A DNA stretch of 17,313 nt from Spirochaetaceae bacterium (lineage in GTDB: Bacteria; Spirochaetota; Spirochaetia; SZUA-6; Bin103): contig JAPPNY010000267.1 in assembly GCA_028818385.1 (NCBI GenBank), positions 1 to 17,313 on the forward strand, given 5' to 3'. Of the stretch, positions 16,383 to 17,313 are shown piece after piece. A model generated the notes under the pieces. It saw only the letters and a program-made list of their open reading frames with translations. It had not been told where the DNA came from and did no database searches. The position numbers and the translations under genes were made by a program. Numbering within the stretch: the first letter of the stretch is position 1; every line of letters starts with the position of its first letter.

Positions 16383-17265
16383 CTAGCCGTTCGATGGCCT
16401 GATCCAGAGCAGCCGCCAGCCGAAGGGATCGAGATTGCCGTCCAGGCGAGCCGGTGATCCCTCCAACCCGTCGACAATCGAGGCCGTCGCCCGATCCAGG
16501 CCGAGGAGCTCCCAGCTCACGGCGAGCGCGAACGCCGTCCGCTCGCGGCTCAGGTTCGACACGACGGCGAGCACGCCGTTCGCTGGGTGCCGGTAGAGGC
16601 TTACGTGGATGCCGGCTGAATCGGCGCGCACGTACTCCGCGTTGCCCCAGTACGGCACGAACTCGGCCTCTCCGCGGCCGAAGTCGTCCATGATCCGCCA
16701 GATGCGCGAGGCCAGCTCCAGGTCCTCCAGTCCGGTTCCGCTCATCGGCCTGACCGGGACGTCGTGGATCAGCGTGATGGCCCATGCCTGCTCGAAGGTG
16801 AAGCCCTGGCCGTAGCAGAGGAACTCGGCCGGCACGCCCCACTGACGGCCCATGAACTCCGCGCGGAACGCGTCCAGCGGGAGCTGCGTCGCGGCGTTGT
16901 CGATGCCGCGGACGTCCTGGAACTGCTCCCCATCCCAGTACGAGGTGCCGAACCCGAGCGTCGGCATGACCATGCAGGTCGAGTTGTGCACGTTGACCTG
17001 CCCCTCCGGCTTCCGTGACGTGACCGCGGTGTGGATGCGGCGCATGGCGCTGCGCACGCCGAAGATCGGGTACGACTTGGCGATCGATCCGTCGGGCCGC
17101 GTGCTGCCGCAGCCGTGCAGGGTGTTGATGCACCCGGCCGGAAACTCGGTGCCGTCGAGATAGACGCCGTCGATCCCGAACTCGTCCATGGTCTTGGCGA
17201 TGGCGTCGGCGACGAAGTCCTGCCATGCGCTGTTGAGGCAGACCACCCACGCCGACTGATCGGGC
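16383..17265 (-). repeat. segmental duplication, unit 2
   Basis: Partner of 13892-14774. The identical tract is 16906-17265. Sequence to its right is unrelated to copy 1. Confidence 0.9.
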
Positions 17266-17313
17266 AGGACGATCCCACGCTCGGGTCCGTTGGTCGGGGC
17301 GGAACCCTCGATC
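16383..17313 (-). CDS. glycoside-hydrolase-like protein (copy 2), 5' end outside window
   Basis: The minus-strand frame is open from the right edge to the stop at 16383-16385. Its C-terminal 287 residues differ from copy 1 at only about 21 positions, with YLDGTE, SYWDGEQF and the C-terminal beta domain all kept, so it looks functional there. The 17 residues nearest the edge (IEGSAPTNGPERGIVLP) do not match copy 1, which has AYGYPLFRDPPQ before the shared PDQSAWVVCLN. It lies 82 bases upstream of copy 1 on the same strand and is probably transcribed with it. The N-terminal half cannot be judged; it could be a different domain or a recombined end. Confidence 0.75.
   Translation of the reverse strand, partial: IEGSAPTNGPERGIVLPDQSAWVVCLNSAWQDFVADAIAKTMDEFGIDGVYLDGTEFPAGCINTLHGCGSTRPDGSIAKSYPIFGVRSAMRRIHTAVTSRKPEGQVNVHNSTCMVMPTLGFGTSYWDGEQFQDVRGIDNAATQLPLDAFRAEFMGRQWGVPAEFLCYGQGFTFEQAWAITLIHDVPVRPMSGTGLEDLELASRIWRIMDDFGRGEAEFVPYWGNAEYVRADSAGIHVSLYRHPANGVLAVVSNLSRERTAFALAVSWELLGLDRATASIVDGLEGSPARLDGNLDPFGWRLLWIRPSNG

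Noticed and set aside
1..17313. CRISPR arrays, tRNA, rRNA and insertion-sequence transposases
   Set aside because: No regularly spaced short repeats, no cloverleaf or rRNA sequence, and no transposase motifs or terminal inverted repeats were seen. The two repeats present are gene duplications.

Overview
The window is high-GC bacterial DNA (about 70% or more across most of it) with a lower-GC, degraded and accessory-looking stretch at the left end, roughly positions 1-2300. There is no taxonomic marker. The LplB/YtcP-type sugar transporter with no ATPase gene, the style of the GNAT proteins and the GC content would fit an uncultured Spirochaetota-like or other environmental lineage. That is only a guess.

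Left end (1-2300): the main content is a minus-strand reading frame, open from 1271 to the left edge (423 codons, incomplete at its 3' end). It encodes a TIR domain followed by a region that reads as an APAZ domain. This is the effector subunit of a SPARTA-type (short prokaryotic Argonaute, TIR-APAZ) defence system. The short Argonaute partner is not in the window and should lie just past position 1. Behind it, at about 1523-2083 on the same strand, is a broken fragment resembling the C-terminal half of a PglX-type (BREX) methyltransferase, with an in-frame stop. Together these look like a piece of a defence island with a decayed neighbour. A candidate promoter at 2229-2257 then marks the return to ordinary high-GC genes.

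Middle (2329-10289): a plus-strand operon encodes an M14-family zinc carboxypeptidase, an Eis-like GNAT acetyltransferase (4-base GTGA overlap with the previous gene) and an FGGY carbohydrate kinase. It converges on a minus-strand threonine biosynthesis pair, thrB followed by thrC. Divergent from thrB are two tandem paralogous RimJ/RimL-like GNAT acetyltransferases. They are 70% identical without gaps, and each is preceded by the same short leader with no Shine-Dalgarno sequence.

Right end (10349-17313): a carbohydrate-uptake locus. A secreted substrate-binding protein is followed by a strong GC hairpin and two translationally coupled LplB/YtcP-like permeases. Facing them on the minus strand is a large, apparently cytoplasmic TIM-barrel glycoside-hydrolase-like protein of about 800 residues. 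Upstream of it is a second, incomplete copy of the same gene. The two copies share an uninterrupted alignment of 883 bp, including 360 bp with no mismatch, and similarity stops abruptly at 14774/17265. The likely logic is import of an oligosaccharide or glycoside by the transporter, borrowing an ATPase encoded elsewhere, followed by processing by the paired hydrolase-like enzymes.
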